Source: Lyophyllum atratum
Taxonomy: Eukaryota > Basidiomycota > Agaricomycetes > Agaricales > Lyophyllaceae
Length of the DNA: 64,000 nt
Direction of reading: 5' to 3'
Assembly: GCA_014905825.1 (NCBI GenBank)
Contig: JACGCN010000006.1
Coordinates: 1,922,001 to 1,986,000, forward strand
Below, piece after piece: positions 62,786 to 64,000 of the stretch; positions within the stretch are counted from its first letter, which is position 1; the number at the start of each line of letters is the position of its first letter. Made by a program: the position numbers and the translations under genes. The notes beneath the pieces were generated by a model. It did no database searches. It was not told where the DNA came from and was given only the letters and a program-made list of their open reading frames with translations.

Positions 62786-63061
62786 CTCAATACCCAGTAT
62801 CGGGCAAGCATTCAATTGCAATCCCACCAGATTTTTCCTCTTACTTCATAGCGCACTGTATCTCTTTGCATATATAGTCTACTAACAGAACGATAGATCC
62901 CTTCCGATACCCTCGTATTATGTCCTGTGTCCGTGGTCAGACAATCATTTCCTAGAGGATACCACTACCTTATCACAGCCGATTGGCAGTCCAGGCTCAG
63001 TGCGCCTCACCAGCTACAAGGAACAATCGCGAGATGTTCTCAGGTCGCGACTAATTCAACC

Positions 63062-63979
63062 TTACTGCGCAAGGCCTCCCTCGCTACCAAGGTGGCGATA
63101 CTGGGCATCCTTCCTATGAGAAAGAATACGGTGCATGTATCGCGCACCTCCAAGCCGCACAAACACAGCAGCCATTACTGCAACACCGCCAAAGGCAAGG
63201 GCGAGGGTTCCGAACGAGAGATATTGGTATCCGTGCATACCAGCGGTGGAAGTCACAGCAGAGTCTGAAGGGGATGTCGCATCCACTGTAGCGTTTTCTG
63301 AGCTCTCAGTCTTCGTTGCTGGCGATGTACCAGTAAGAGCGGGACCCTGTTGACAACCAACCGGCATTTTATTCGTATGGTATATATTTTGCATAAATAA
63401 AGCTGATTAGAGCTCAACGTGGGGAGGTACCTCAGTGGCCTGGGTTGTCTCTGCCTCTGCCTCCACTTCAAGCTAAAGAAAGATGTTTGAGCACCATGGA
63501 AACACCGAGGAGAAGAAAACTTACCTCGCCGGAGTCAGCAATGAGGACATCTTCGACGGGGCGGTCTTGGCGGCCTTTAGCGACATTTTCTAATGTAACA
63601 GTTGAGATGGAAATCAATAGTCGTGATAGAACGCGATGACGACGCACCGATTTCGTGGATGATGTCCATGCCCTCCATTACGCGGCCAAAGACAACCTGT
63701 TCGAAGCTTCAGACACCCTGATAGAAGACAGAAAACATTAAGAGCTGACATGTTTGCCGTCCAACCAGCTAGTCACAACAGTGCAGATGAACTGCGAAGC
63801 ATGAGTCAGAACATGGTGAATGATGAGCAGTAGTACTAGAATACGAACAAATTGGGAGCCTATGGGAGTGACAGAGTCAGGTATCCGATACATCACGGAT
63901 TGGATTTTAAGACTTACCGTTGGTGTCCTTGCCTGCGTTTGCCATAGAAAGAGTGCCGGGACCGGTGTGGCGGAGTTTA
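63062..63979 (-). CDS. Membrane-anchored cyclophilin (peptidyl-prolyl isomerase), 5' end beyond window
   Basis: Exons on the minus strand: 63918-63979, 63849-63859 (11 nt), 63750-63791, 63648-63696, 63525-63589, 63431-63472, 63062-63346; the 5' part lies beyond 64000. Visible cyclophilin residues are [26 protein letters not shown] (active-site and cyclosporin-binding region), [20 protein letters not shown] and ENVAKGRQDRPVEDVLIADSGE. After an acidic linker the final exon gives a Ser/Thr-rich stalk and a membrane span (YLSFGTLALAFGGVAVMAAV) with a basic tail. It would place the isomerase in the secretory pathway. If the last intron (63347-63430) is retained, the protein ends after 14 more residues in HVEL, an HDEL-like tetrapeptide. 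Confidence 0.82.
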
Positions 63980-64000
63980 CTATGGAGTAGATTAGCTTCA

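Overview
This is a gene-dense, intron-rich stretch of a filamentous basidiomycete genome, most probably a mushroom-forming agaricomycete. The evidence is the many 45-65 bp introns (up to 13 per gene), intergenic gaps often below 200 bp, and gene types typical of that group, such as a fungal homeodomain regulator, a Wee1 kinase, a Pbs2-type MAPKK, a Gcn5 with an animal-like N-terminal domain, and a formate dehydrogenase. Almost every gene had to be assembled by hand from exons in several frames. The exon maps below come from reading splice sites and checking that phases and total lengths close; no RNA data were available.

Layout. 1-6.5 kb: F-box/WD protein (-), WDR83-like WD40 protein (+), LSM2 (-), ribosomal protein eS8 (-). 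6.9-11.6 kb: two complete UTP-glucose-1-phosphate uridylyltransferase genes facing each other tail to tail. 12.6-16.8 kb: arrestin-like protein (-), Cdc1/Ted1-type metallophosphoesterase (-), small complex I subunit (-). 16.9-24.4 kb: large lysine-rich zinc-knuckle protein (+), carbamoyl-phosphate synthase small subunit with a spliced upstream attenuator-peptide ORF (+), BSD-domain protein (+). 24.8-32.4 kb: Dal5-like MFS transporter (-), second metallophosphoesterase (+), FIT/Scs3-like lipid-droplet protein (-), HEM2 (-). A gene-poor interval fills 32.4-34.8 kb. 34.8-49 kb: WEE1, homeodomain factor, aldo/keto reductase (-), RING/TRAF zinc-finger protein, BAG cochaperone (-), PBS2-type MAPKK. 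50-64 kb: cytosolic isoleucyl-tRNA synthetase, SNU23 (-), EXS-domain membrane protein, formate dehydrogenase, GCN5 (-), a secreted double-psi beta-barrel protein, and a truncated membrane-anchored cyclophilin (-).

The genes do not form one pathway or a biosynthetic cluster; most are housekeeping. Several are arranged as close divergent pairs that probably share promoters. The most interesting points are: an arginine-attenuator-like upstream ORF whose functional core exists only after splicing; a second metallophosphoesterase copy that has lost residues of at least three metal-binding motifs; the inverted UGPase pair with unequal introns; an unusual number of GC-AG introns; and single-base discrepancies in CPA1 and the formate dehydrogenase gene that may be real lesions or sequence errors.
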